This document shows, piece after piece, positions 1-7,195 of a DNA stretch of 22,906 nucleotides. Source of the DNA: Firmicutes bacterium CAG:110 (GTDB lineage Bacteria; Bacillota; Clostridia; Oscillospirales; Oscillospiraceae); contig HF988067.1 of assembly GCA_000434635.1 (NCBI GenBank), forward strand, positions 1-22,906, in the 5' to 3' direction. Position 1 is the first letter of the stretch, and the number at the start of each line of letters is the position of its first letter. A program made the translations under genes and the position numbers. The notes below the pieces were generated by a model that worked only from the letters and a program-made list of their open reading frames with translations, was not told the origin of the DNA and did no database searches.

Positions 1-22
1 GAGCATTCGCGCCAGGATGTTG

Positions 23-709
23 TCATTTTTTCAGGACTTCCCTCACGGTCAGAACATTTTCCACCACGGTGAAGCGGATATCGTACCCGGCGAAAGACAG
101 TCCGTAGACGCGCTCCGGGCTTCGCTGGTAGGATGGCCGGGGGTCGTGGGACAGAACGCCGAGGGCGGCGTCCCGCTTGTCCTCCGGGAGCAGGGACAGA
201 AGCGCGGGCGGGAAGCTGACGTTCAGCAGGAAATCCCCGGCGGTGTCCGTAAAGCCGCCGGTGGCGTCCGGATGGCAGTCGCCGTAGGGAATGTAGGGCT
301 TGATGTCGAAAATCGGGGTGCCGTCCATCAAATCCGCACCGCCCACATGCAGAACCGTGCCGAATTCCCGGGTCTGCTCCACACCCAGAAGGCGGACGCT
401 GGACAACCCCAGATTGTTGGGGCGGAAAGGGGAACGGGTGGCGAAGACGCCCATCCGGGTGTTTCCGCCCAGCCGGGGCGGTCGCACGGTGGGCGACCAG
501 CCCTGCCGGACAGCTTCGGAAAACTGCCAGATGAGCCACAGATGGGAAAAGTCCTCAATGCCCCGCAGAGCGTCGGAATTGCGGAATTCTGGCTCGAAGA
601 CAATGGTGGAGCGGAGAGCTTCCACCAGTCCGCTCTGCCGGGGAATGCCGAATTTGGTGGCAAAGTCGCTGTGCATCCGGGCAATGACCTGAATATTGAC
701 CGTATCCAT
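23..709 (-). CDS. trmO: TrmO/TsaA-family tRNA (t6A37) N6-methyltransferase
   Basis: This 228-residue protein matches the TrmO (TsaA/YaeB, UPF0066) family. Known members transfer a methyl group from S-adenosylmethionine to N6 of threonylcarbamoyl-adenosine 37 in tRNA, in the cytoplasm. Visible family motifs are PRQSGLVEALRS near residues 23-34, DFSHLWLIW near 52-60, RMGVFATRSPFRPNNLGLSS near 84-103 and LMDGTPIFDIKPYIPY near 127-142. The C-terminal extension is normal for bacterial TrmO. The start ATG shares one base with the stop of the upstream permease gene (TAATG arrangement) and has only a weak AAAGG site, so translation is probably coupled to the transporter. The gene ends 22 bases from the window edge, so any further downstream operon member is out of view. 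The family assignment is firm; the methylation activity is inferred from the family. Confidence 0.9.
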   Translation of the reverse strand: MDTVNIQVIARMHSDFATKFGIPRQSGLVEALRSTIVFEPEFRNSDALRGIEDFSHLWLIWQFSEAVRQGWSPTVRPPRLGGNTRMGVFATRSPFRPNNLGLSSVRLLGVEQTREFGTVLHVGGADLMDGTPIFDIKPYIPYGDCHPDATGGFTDTAGDFLLNVSFPPALLSLLPEDKRDAALGVLSHDPRPSYQRSPERVYGLSFAGYDIRFTVVENVLTVREVLKK

Positions 710-1548
710 TACGCTCTGACCTTTCTCAAGCAGAAAGTGACCGCGAAAACCGCGGCAAGACCCAGACTGATGGCCGCGCCTGCGGAGCAGCCGGAATAGT
801 AGGAAACCGTCAGCCCGACGACCCCGGCAAGAAACGCGAACAGCACGGAAAAACCGTGGTACTGTTTCAGATTCCGGGCGACGTTCCGCGCGGAAGCGCC
901 GGGCAGCACCAGCAGGGAATTGAGAATCAGCAGACCAACGCTGGAAATGGACAGCGTCACCACAACGGCGATGGCAGCGGTGAACAGCGTCTGGGAAAGT
1001 CCCACGGGAATGCCCCGGGAGGACGCCAGCTGGGGGTGAATGGCGGTGAGGGTCAGACGGTTGCTGTAGAAAATCCAGAAAACGATCACCGCCAGCAGCA
1101 CCATCGCCAGCATCCCGATCTCCCCCGGCGTGACGGAGAGAATGTCGCCGATGAGATATTTATTGTACCGGGTGAAGCTGCCGCCGCCCACGGTGGCAAC
1201 GAAAATGCCCAGCGCAACGGCGGAGCTGGAAAACACGCCGATCAGGGTATCCGCCGCCTGATTGGAGCGGCTTCTGACAAAGGAAAACAGCAGGGCAAAC
1301 ACCACGCTGAAGCCAACCGCCGCCCAGATGGGGGCGGCCACGCCGCAGATAATGCCGATGGCGATGCCCGTAAAGGCGGAGTGTCCCAGAGCGTCGGAGA
1401 AAAAGCTCATGCGCCCGGTGACGATCATGGTGGAGAGAATGCCGAACAGCGGCGCCATGAGCAGCAGCGCCAGCAGGGCGTTTTTCATAAAGTCCCAGTG
1501 GAGCATTTCAAAGGGAAGTGCGTCCCAAATCGCGTACCAGATACTCAT
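709..1548 (-). CDS. znuB: Metal (zinc/manganese) ABC transporter permease, ZnuB/AdcB type
   Basis: This 279-residue, very hydrophobic protein has the ABC-3 permease pattern of ZnuB/MntB/TroC proteins. An N-terminal segment (FMKNALLALLLMAPLFGIL) is followed by GRMSFFSDALGHSAFTGIAI, the family hallmark near residues 45-64, and then about seven further membrane spans, including SISSVGLLILNSLLVLPGASA near 200-220. It would form the membrane channel through which the ATPase drives metal uptake. Its ATG overlaps the ATPase stop by four bases and is preceded by AGGAGG six bases upstream. The metal cannot be read from the permease alone; zinc is favoured because the partner lipoprotein has a histidine-rich loop. 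Confidence 0.9.
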   Translation of the reverse strand: MSIWYAIWDALPFEMLHWDFMKNALLALLLMAPLFGILSTMIVTGRMSFFSDALGHSAFTGIAIGIICGVAAPIWAAVGFSVVFALLFSFVRSRSNQAADTLIGVFSSSAVALGIFVATVGGGSFTRYNKYLIGDILSVTPGEIGMLAMVLLAVIVFWIFYSNRLTLTAIHPQLASSRGIPVGLSQTLFTAAIAVVVTLSISSVGLLILNSLLVLPGASARNVARNLKQYHGFSVLFAFLAGVVGLTVSYYSGCSAGAAISLGLAAVFAVTFCLRKVRA

Positions 1549-2297
1549 GCGCGGCCTCCTCTCATGTGGAAGGTGCGGTGGAATTCCTCGGAATCCAGCA
1601 CGGTTTGCGGGTCGCCCTGAATCAGAACGCCGTGGTCGATGAGCACCACCTGATCGGCGTACCGGGGCAGTAGGGAAAAATCGTGGGTGGTCATCAGGAT
1701 GGACAGGTCATAATTCTTGCGGATCTCGTCCAGCATGTCCATCAACGTCTCCATGCCCTCCACGTCCACGCCGGAAAGCGGCTCGTCCAGAATGAGAATG
1801 TTGGGAATGGGTTCCAGCGCCAGCGCCAGCAGCACCCGCTGCAATTCGCCGCCGGAGAGGGTTCCTACCCGCTTGTTGACCAGTTCCTCTCCGTGTACCC
1901 GGGAAAGGCACTCTGCCACCGTGTCCTTCATGGCCTTGCCGAGACCGAGAAAAGCTGGGCGGCGGCTCATGCAGCAGGCGAACAGGTCGGACACGCTGAC
2001 CGGGTCGCTGGGGTCAAAAGCGGGACTTTGGGGAACGTAGCCGATGCGGGGCTTTTTGCTTCGCTGTCCCGGCTCGGAAAAGGCGATGACGCCCTCGTAC
2101 TCCCGTTGTCCCAGAATGGCTTTCAGGAAGGTGGATTTGCCCGCGCCGTTGGGGCCGATGATGGCGGCCATTTCGCCGCAGTGGACGTGAAGATTCACGT
2201 CCTTCAGAATGCAGTCGGTCCCGATTTTCACGGACATATTCTCTACCCGAAGGCAGCAGGAATGGCCGCAGGAACCGCCGTGATGTGATAGATTCAT
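1545..2297 (-). CDS. znuC: Metal (zinc/manganese) ABC transporter ATP-binding protein, ZnuC type
   Basis: This 250-residue ABC ATPase has Walker A GPNGAGKST near residues 48-56, a Q-loop at YVPQSPAFDP, signature LSGGELQRV near 147-155, Walker B ILILDEPLSGVD and switch histidine in TTHDFSLL. It powers the permease encoded immediately downstream. The N-terminus carries a short His/Cys-rich extension (HHGGSCGHSCC, residues 5-15) before the ATPase fold begins at LRVENMSVKIG, a plausible metal-binding tail. AAGGAGG lies seven bases upstream of the ATG. The gene overlaps both neighbours by four bases, indicating co-translation. Confidence 0.92.
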   Translation of the reverse strand: MNLSHHGGSCGHSCCLRVENMSVKIGTDCILKDVNLHVHCGEMAAIIGPNGAGKSTFLKAILGQREYEGVIAFSEPGQRSKKPRIGYVPQSPAFDPSDPVSVSDLFACCMSRRPAFLGLGKAMKDTVAECLSRVHGEELVNKRVGTLSGGELQRVLLALALEPIPNILILDEPLSGVDVEGMETLMDMLDEIRKNYDLSILMTTHDFSLLPRYADQVVLIDHGVLIQGDPQTVLDSEEFHRTFHMRGGRA

Positions 2298-3169
2298 CCC
2301 AATGCCTCCTTGATGGTGTCAATGTTGCGGTACATGGCGTCAAAGTAGCTGTCACCAGCCATGGCCATGTCCAGCGAATAAACAGTCACGCCGGTTTCCC
2401 GGGAAATGACCCCGGCGGCGGAGGTGCTGCCGTTGCGCTCGGTAAAAATCGCGGGCAGGTCATTTTCACGGACAACGCCGATCAGGTGTTTCAGCTCCTG
2501 AGCGGAAGCTTCACTGCCGGATTCCTCCTCCACCGCTTCCAGAATGGTCAGATCAAACGCCTGAGCAAAGTAGGAAAAGCCGTCATGAAACGTCACCAGT
2601 TCCCGACATTTAAGGCCGGACAGACTGGATTCTCCATAGCTTTGCAGTGCGTCCAAATCTTCCAGCAGGCTGTCCAGATTGGCGGAAAATGTGTCCGCAT
2701 ATTCGGGATATCTCTGGGAAAGTCCCGTGCAGATGTTTCCGGCCATTATCTTAGCGTTTTCCGGGGAAAGCCAGATGTGGGGGTCGTCCTCATGGTGGTG
2801 GTCTTCGTGACCGTGGTCGTGTTCTTCTTCCATATGCAGAAGGGCGATGCCCTCGGAAGAATCGATGATATCCGAATCATCCAGAATGCTGTCCAGAAAA
2901 TCCTCCAGCCCTGCGCCGGAGATCACGACGACCTCGGCGGCCTCCGCCGCCTTTACCTGACGGACGTTCAGGGAGTAGTCGTGCAGGCAGGAGACGTTTT
3001 CCGTCACCAGTCGGGTGACGGTGAGGGACGTACCCTCGCAGAGCCGGGAGGTAAATTCATACACGGGCAGGGTCGTAGCGGCAATTTGTGCCGGCTGTGC
3101 CTGAGATCGGCAGCCGCTGAGCAGCATCAGCAGTGCCAGCAGAACCGGAAGTAAACATTTTTTTTGCAT
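2294..3169 (-). CDS. znuA: Metal ABC transporter substrate-binding lipoprotein, ZnuA/AdcA type
   Basis: This 291-residue protein begins with a lipoprotein signal peptide (KKCLLPVLLALLMLLSGC, lipobox LSGC with Cys near residue 19), so it should be anchored outside the membrane. It shows the cluster A-I (ZnuA/PsaA/TroA) fold signature: LPVYEFTSRL, VSCLHDYSLNVRQVKAAEAAEVVVISGAGLE, DPHIWLSPENAKIMA, TFHDGFSYFAQAF and IFTERNGSTSAAGVIS. Expected metal-ligand histidines are in LHDY, DPHIW and TFHD. A histidine/acid-rich loop (HMEEEHDHGHEDHHHEDD) sits just before DPHIW and is typical of zinc-specific members. It is the first gene of a four-gene operon, with AAGGA nine bases before the ATG. No convincing Zur operator was found upstream. 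Confidence 0.92.
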   Translation of the reverse strand: MQKKCLLPVLLALLMLLSGCRSQAQPAQIAATTLPVYEFTSRLCEGTSLTVTRLVTENVSCLHDYSLNVRQVKAAEAAEVVVISGAGLEDFLDSILDDSDIIDSSEGIALLHMEEEHDHGHEDHHHEDDPHIWLSPENAKIMAGNICTGLSQRYPEYADTFSANLDSLLEDLDALQSYGESSLSGLKCRELVTFHDGFSYFAQAFDLTILEAVEEESGSEASAQELKHLIGVVRENDLPAIFTERNGSTSAAGVISRETGVTVYSLDMAMAGDSYFDAMYRNIDTIKEALG

Positions 3170-3194
3170 TAACGTTCATCCTTCAACGCTTATA

Positions 3195-3222
3195 TCTGCT
3201 TCCATCATATCATCTTTGTCAA
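3195..3222 (-). promoter_or_regulatory. Possible promoter region for the znuA operon
   Basis: On the minus strand a perfect TTGACA (plus coordinates 3217-3222) lies about 50 bases before the znuA ATG. The matching -10 is poor: only GATATA/TATAAG-like sequence occurs at slightly long spacing. The -35 box abuts the T-tract of the preceding gene's terminator. This is a tentative call. Confidence 0.35.
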
Positions 3223-3223
3223 G

Positions 3224-3251
3224 AAAAAAGGAGCCTGCTTTCACAGGCTCC
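3224..3251 (-). terminator. Intrinsic terminator after the 76-residue protein gene
   Basis: On the minus strand GGAGCCTG and CAGGCTCC (plus 3244-3251 and 3230-3237) form a perfect 8-bp stem around a six-base loop, followed directly by six T residues. It lies 19 bases past the stop codon at 3270. Confidence 0.88.
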
Positions 3252-3269
3252 CCATCGGTATGTATCACG

Positions 3270-3500
3270 TTAATGCTTCTCCATCCAGTCTTTTACCTTG
3301 GTCTTTGCCATGCGGACAATATCCTCGGCAGGGTAGATGGAAGTCTCTCCGCCGCCTACGTGCAGGAAGTACAGGCCCTCGGGCGTCTGGTACAGGTCTT
3401 CCTCGTAACCAGCGGGATCGCCCAGCTGGCTGAAGGAATAAGCCTTGATCAGCGTTGCGGTCTCAGTGTCGTATGTTTTCTTGCAGATGACCTTCTTCAT
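3270..3500 (-). CDS. Small conserved-looking protein of unknown function (76 aa)
   Basis: This 76-residue protein has no signal peptide or membrane span. It begins MKKVICKKTYDTETA and contains a glycine-rich turn HVGGGETSIYP and a basic C-terminus (AKTKVKDWMEKH). Proteins opening with a K-x-YDTETA motif occur widely in Firmicutes without an assigned role; this is from memory and was not checked. The gene is well supported: AAGGAGG lies eight bases before the ATG, a TTGATT/TATAAT promoter stands upstream, and a strong terminator follows, so it is a monocistronic unit. Confidence 0.8.
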   Translation of the reverse strand: MKKVICKKTYDTETATLIKAYSFSQLGDPAGYEEDLYQTPEGLYFLHVGGGETSIYPAEDIVRMAKTKVKDWMEKH

Positions 3501-3540
3501 GGAACGAACCTCCTTTACTATTGAATTCCATACAACTGGT

Positions 3541-3568
3541 ATTATACAGTTTTTTGTCCAGAAATCAA
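3541..3568 (-). promoter_or_regulatory. Sigma-A promoter for the 76-residue protein gene
   Basis: On the minus strand TTGATT (plus 3563-3568) and a perfect TATAAT (plus 3541-3546) are separated by 16 bases, about 40 bases upstream of the ATG. Confidence 0.7.
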
Positions 3569-3698
3569 GGGCTTATTCCAATATGTTACAATTTTTGCAA
3601 AAAGATTGGAAGGTATACTGTTTTTTTAATACAGTGAAAGCGTATTTCTATATGCAGATTGCACAATAGAATTTCCTGATTCTGGAAATGCTTCCCGC

Positions 3699-3727
3699 TT
3701 GCTCATAGACTGCTTCGGTGGTATAAT
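3699..3727 (+). promoter_or_regulatory. Sigma-A promoter for the GNAT gene
   Basis: TTGCTC (3699-3704) and TATAAT (3722-3727) are spaced by 17 bases; the start codon follows 24 bases later, giving a very short leader. The rest of the 3501-3751 gap is AT-rich, with small inverted repeats near 3576-3613 and 3615-3640 but no clear gene. Confidence 0.72.
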
Positions 3728-3751
3728 GGGGCAAAAAAGGGAGGCGGAGAA

Positions 3752-4396
3752 ATGAAGGACTTTCCATGTTTTGCCACAGATGACGGCGTGGCCAGCCTGA
3801 TCTTAAAGGAAATTCCCTATCGGCAGGAAGCCTATATCCGCTTTCAGGACGTACAGCCGGGGCGGTTCGCGCCCTTTTTGCAGGAGTGCGTTTCCTTCTG
3901 CCGCATGGCGGGAGCGGAGAAGATATATGCTCAGGGCCACGAGGAATTGTCGCAGTATCCGCTGCACGCCGCCGTTTACGAAATGCGGGGAAAAGCGTGG
4001 GTGGATACGAAGCTGCTGGAAAACATCTTTCCGGTGACGGAAGCCACAGCGGAAACATGGCGAAAGCTCTGCAACGAGCGGATGCGCGGCGTTGACTGCG
4101 CCGCGACCCAGACCGCCGGGGATGAAAAGGAAATTCTGGAATCCGGCGGCGCGTATTTTGTCCACAGCGCCGGGGAACTTCTTGGTATTGGCTGGATGAA
4201 GGACACCGAACTTCTGGCGGTGTGTTCCGTGAAACCCGGGGCGGGGGAACGGGTGATGCACACGCTTATGTCGCTGGTGGAAGGCGCGGGAATGACACTG
4301 GAAGTCGCGTCCACCAATGCAAAAGCCATCCGCCTGTATGAAAAGCTGGGCTTTCTGCGCACGGCGGAGAAAGTGCGCTGGTACCGGGTCGGGTAG
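3752..4396 (+). CDS. GNAT-family N-acetyltransferase
   Basis: This 214-residue cytoplasmic protein carries a C-terminal GNAT fold. An acetyl-CoA-binding motif A region (LLAVCSVKPGAGERVMHTLM, about residues 153-172) is followed by the motif B signature STNAKAIRLYEKLGF near 187-201. The N-terminal half is less recognisable and may be a degenerate second GNAT unit. The motif A loop is short (PGAGERV rather than the usual QxxGxG/A), so acetyl-CoA binding is probable rather than proven. The start is set by AAGGGAGG seven bases before the ATG. The substrate is unknown, and the gene appears monocistronic. Confidence 0.82.
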   Translation: MKDFPCFATDDGVASLILKEIPYRQEAYIRFQDVQPGRFAPFLQECVSFCRMAGAEKIYAQGHEELSQYPLHAAVYEMRGKAWVDTKLLENIFPVTEATAETWRKLCNERMRGVDCAATQTAGDEKEILESGGAYFVHSAGELLGIGWMKDTELLAVCSVKPGAGERVMHTLMSLVEGAGMTLEVASTNAKAIRLYEKLGFLRTAEKVRWYRVG

Positions 4397-4415
4397 AAAT
4401 CATGCGGCATCCCGT

Positions 4416-4444
4416 TTGACACCGTGGATAAAATATGCTATCGT
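4416..4444 (+). promoter_or_regulatory. Candidate promoter in front of the palindromic element and CotH operon
   Basis: TTGACA (4416-4421) is followed after 17 bases by TATCGT (4439-4444), a four-of-six match to the -10 consensus. The predicted transcription start falls almost exactly at the first base of the inverted-repeat element that begins at 4449. Confidence 0.45.
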
Positions 4445-4448
4445 ATAT

Positions 4449-4613
4449 TGGGGTCTATCTGAAAACCGTCAACACGCCCAAACAGCGGGTCTTTTCCGCC
4501 TGCTGTGCACCATTTTCCCTTGCAATACACAAAGTATTCCTGCGGAAAAATGCCTTCATCAGGCGAAAAATCCCTTGCTGTTGGTCATGTTTCCGGTTTT
4601 CAGATAGACCCCA
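4449..4613. repeat. 165-bp nearly self-complementary element with 20-bp perfect inverted termini
   Basis: The ends TGGGGTCTATCTGAAAACCG (4449-4468) and its exact reverse complement (4594-4613) form a 20-bp perfect inverted repeat. The inside continues to pair imperfectly to a short central hairpin (AATAC ACAAA GTATT, near 4525-4539), so the whole element reads nearly the same on both strands. It has no credible coding content; both strands show similar spurious translations containing GLSENR. It fills most of the gap between the GNAT and CotH genes. It could be a MITE-like non-autonomous element or a long hairpin leader RNA; no obvious target-site duplication was seen. Confidence 0.8.
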
Positions 4614-4667
4614 GAAAAATAAAGCAGTATTTGTCGGTTGAGAAACCGGCTTCATCGGAGGAAAAGA

Positions 4668-6524
4668 ATGCGGTTTGGGCGAGGATTTATCATATTGCTG
4701 TCGCTGCTGCTTGCGGGGCTGATCCTGCTTGCTTGGCACGAAGAACCGAAACAGGGGACGACCCTTTCTCTGGAAATTTCCTCCGGCAGCTCGAAGGAGA
4801 AGATCGCCTGCTGGCAGTCGGATTCCGGGGAAAGCTACTTTTTCCTGCCGTCCTACGGGGAGCTGGACGAGACCAGATTCCGGGTCAGCGGAAAGGGAAC
4901 GCTGGCGCTGGACGGCACGGTGCTGACCGACGGCATGTCCTGCGGCGGTTTGGTTCTGGACAAGCCCTACAATCTGACGAATGGGGCGGGGGACAGCATG
5001 GGAAGCGTTACCTTTGTCCGGTCGGGGAATGTGGCGGCCATCTATCTGGACGTGGCTTCCGGCAGCATGGACTATATTCATGAAGATCTTGACCACAGCG
5101 AGTCCGGCCGCATCCGGGTCTACAAGGCCGACGGAAGCCCGGACTATTCCGGGCGGGTCAAATCCATAGGCGGGCGGGGACAGTCCACCTGGGGAGCAGC
5201 CAAGAAGCCCTACAGCGTTACCCTGTCCGACAGGGCTGACCTTCTGGGCATGGGCAAGGCGAAAAAGTGGATCTTGCTGGCGAATGCCTACGATTCCAGC
5301 CACCTGCGCAACAAAATTGTTCTGGACGCTTCCGCCGCAGTTGGGCCGCCCTACACGCCGGAATGCCGGTGGGTGGATCTGTACCTGAACGGCGAATATG
5401 CGGGGCTGTACCTGCTGACCGAGCGGAACGAGGTAGATCCCGAGCGGGTCGATATTGCGGGAGACGGCAGCTTTCTGGTGTCCAAGGACTGGGAGACCCG
5501 CTTTATTTCCCGGAACCGTGTCTATTTCACTACGGGTTCCCATGCGGCGCTTCGCATTCTTTATTCGGACATTTCTACAGAGGAACTGAAAAGCACGTGG
5601 CAGTCGGCGGAAAACGCCATTCTTGCCGAGGACGGCATTGACCCGGTCACGGGAAAGAGCTGGCAGGAATTGATTGACATGGACTCGTGGGTCAGAAGAT
5701 TTCTGATCGAGGAAGTTTTTGCGAACGTTGATGCCGGAGTGCGCAGTCAGGCATTTTTCCGGGACGGTGCGGACGGAAAGATCTGCGCCGGGCCTGTGTG
5801 GGACTACGATCTTGCGCTGGGGAACAGATATGCGTGGCCGAAGCCCAGCGCGAATATGGCCTTTGCCAGTATCGAAGGCATCTGGGGCTCCGAGTGGTAC
5901 GCAAAACTTTACTTGAAAGAGGTATTTTACAGCCGCCTGACGTCAGTTTATGAAACGGAATTCCGTCCGCTGCTGGACTACATAGTAGATGAGCAGATCG
6001 ACCGGTACGCGGAGGAAATTTCTGCTGCCGCCGCTATGAACCGTCTTCGCTGGGGAACGGGAGACGCCGCGTTGGAAGCAAAGTGGATGAAGCATTATCT
6101 GTCGGAGCGTATAGAATTTCTGGACAGCCTGTGGCTGAAAAACGAGCATTACTGCAAAGTCACTGTTTTCCTGGAAGACGGCGTCAGGCTGCGCTATTAT
6201 GTCCGCCCCGGAGAGGTCATGCCAGAGCTTCGGGATTACATCAGTACGCCGTTTGTCACTTACGATGGCTGGTATAATAAAAAGACAGAGGAACCGTTTG
6301 ATTTGTCCCAGCCCATATGGGAGGACACGGACATCTATCTGAAGTATACCCAGAACCAGCAAGCCGCGGAGGAGGAATACGCCACGGAGGAAGCTTCCAT
6401 TCTCCGCTACGCACCGCTGGCGGCATTTATGGTGCTGGGGGTGCTGATCGTTGCGGTGGACATCTACCGCAGCCGAAAGGAGGGCAGACATGGGAGAACC
6501 AAAACCGGTCAACTTTCGTCATGA
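4668..6524 (+). CDS. Membrane-anchored CotH-kinase-family protein
   Basis: This 618-residue protein has an N-terminal membrane anchor (FIILLSLLLAGLILLAW, residues about 7-23, no lipobox) and a CotH-type atypical kinase domain. Visible family motifs are GGRGQSTWGAAKKPY near 168-182, KWILLANAYDSSHLRNKI near 200-217, VDLYLNGEYAGLYLLTE near 236-252 and GPVWDYDLALGN near 375-386; the last carries the metal-binding WDYD. A second membrane span (PLAAFMVLGVLIVAVDIY) lies at about 582-602 with a short basic tail, so most of the protein should be extracytoplasmic. In Bacillus, CotH phosphorylates spore-coat proteins; the substrate here is unknown. I chose the ATG at 4668 because GGAGG lies six bases upstream; an in-frame TTG at 4638 has no comparable site. 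Its end overlaps the next gene. Confidence 0.88.
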   Translation: MRFGRGFIILLSLLLAGLILLAWHEEPKQGTTLSLEISSGSSKEKIACWQSDSGESYFFLPSYGELDETRFRVSGKGTLALDGTVLTDGMSCGGLVLDKPYNLTNGAGDSMGSVTFVRSGNVAAIYLDVASGSMDYIHEDLDHSESGRIRVYKADGSPDYSGRVKSIGGRGQSTWGAAKKPYSVTLSDRADLLGMGKAKKWILLANAYDSSHLRNKIVLDASAAVGPPYTPECRWVDLYLNGEYAGLYLLTERNEVDPERVDIAGDGSFLVSKDWETRFISRNRVYFTTGSHAALRILYSDISTEELKSTWQSAENAILAEDGIDPVTGKSWQELIDMDSWVRRFLIEEVFANVDAGVRSQAFFRDGADGKICAGPVWDYDLALGNRYAWPKPSANMAFASIEGIWGSEWYAKLYLKEVFYSRLTSVYETEFRPLLDYIVDEQIDRYAEEISAAAAMNRLRWGTGDAALEAKWMKHYLSERIEFLDSLWLKNEHYCKVTVFLEDGVRLRYYVRPGEVMPELRDYISTPFVTYDGWYNKKTEEPFDLSQPIWEDTDIYLKYTQNQQAAEEEYATEEASILRYAPLAAFMVLGVLIVAVDIYRSRKEGRHGRTKTGQLSS

Positions 6525-7185
6525 GCTGAAATACCTCATCAGCAGCGCGGAGGTGACCATGCTCAGAACCCGGCTGTCGGGGCTGATCTCTCTGGACGCC
6601 CACGCGAAGAACGGGCATTACACCATCCGCAGCCTGTATTTTGACGACTATGACGATCGCTGTCTTCTGGAAAATGAAAACGGCACCGATCCCAGAGAGA
6701 AATTCCGCATCCGCATTTATAACGGCAGCGCCGACCGCATCAGTCTGGAGTGCAAGCGCAAGGAGCGTGGAATGACCCACAAGACGTCCTGCCCGCTGAC
6801 CCGGGAGCAGACGGAGCTTCTGATGGCGGGAAAGATAGTGCCCAATGTGGCCGATCGGCCGCCCCTTCTCCAAAAGCTCACGGCGCAGATGATGACCCGC
6901 CGCCTGCACCCCGTGGTCATCGTGGAATACGAGCGCATTCCCTTCGTTTACAAGAACGGCAACGTCCGCATTACACTGGACACCAACTTAGTTTCCTCCA
7001 GCGATGTCAGTCAGTTCCTGCGTGAGCGGATACCCCACCGGCCGGTCATGCCGCTGGGACAGCAGCTTCTGGAAGTCAAATATGACGCCTACCTGCCGGA
7101 CTTCCTGTATCAGAGCCTCCAGTTGTCCGACTTAAGGCAGACGGCATATTCCAAATACGCACTGTGCAGAAGATATACAAGATAA
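6490..7185 (+). CDS. VTC-domain polyphosphate polymerase family protein
   Basis: This 231-residue soluble protein is a stand-alone VTC domain. The family forms a tunnel that makes polyphosphate from ATP or binds triphosphate-type ligands. The usual beta-strand motifs with basic and acidic residues are present: FRHELKYLI at 9-17, YTIRSLYFDDYDD near 44-56, KFRIRIYN near 71-78, LECKRKERGMTHK near 86-98, VVIVEYERIPFVYKNGNVRITLD near 143-165 (given only as a region) and LLEVKYDAYLPDFL near 194-207. The ATG at 6490 is set by AAAGGAGGG five bases upstream; the gene overlaps the CotH gene by 35 bases in another frame, so the two are co-translated. Polymerase activity is inferred from family. Confidence 0.88.
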   Translation: MGEPKPVNFRHELKYLISSAEVTMLRTRLSGLISLDAHAKNGHYTIRSLYFDDYDDRCLLENENGTDPREKFRIRIYNGSADRISLECKRKERGMTHKTSCPLTREQTELLMAGKIVPNVADRPPLLQKLTAQMMTRRLHPVVIVEYERIPFVYKNGNVRITLDTNLVSSSDVSQFLRERIPHRPVMPLGQQLLEVKYDAYLPDFLYQSLQLSDLRQTAYSKYALCRRYTR

Positions 7186-7195
7186 GGAGAGAGTT

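Noticed and set aside
3170..3240. A Zur operator upstream of znuA
   Set aside because: No palindrome resembling the Gram-positive Zur box could be found.
4455..5543. A 362-codon minus-strand frame through the palindrome and the CotH N-terminus
   Set aside because: It is antisense to the CotH coding sequence and runs into the inverted-repeat element; no start signals.
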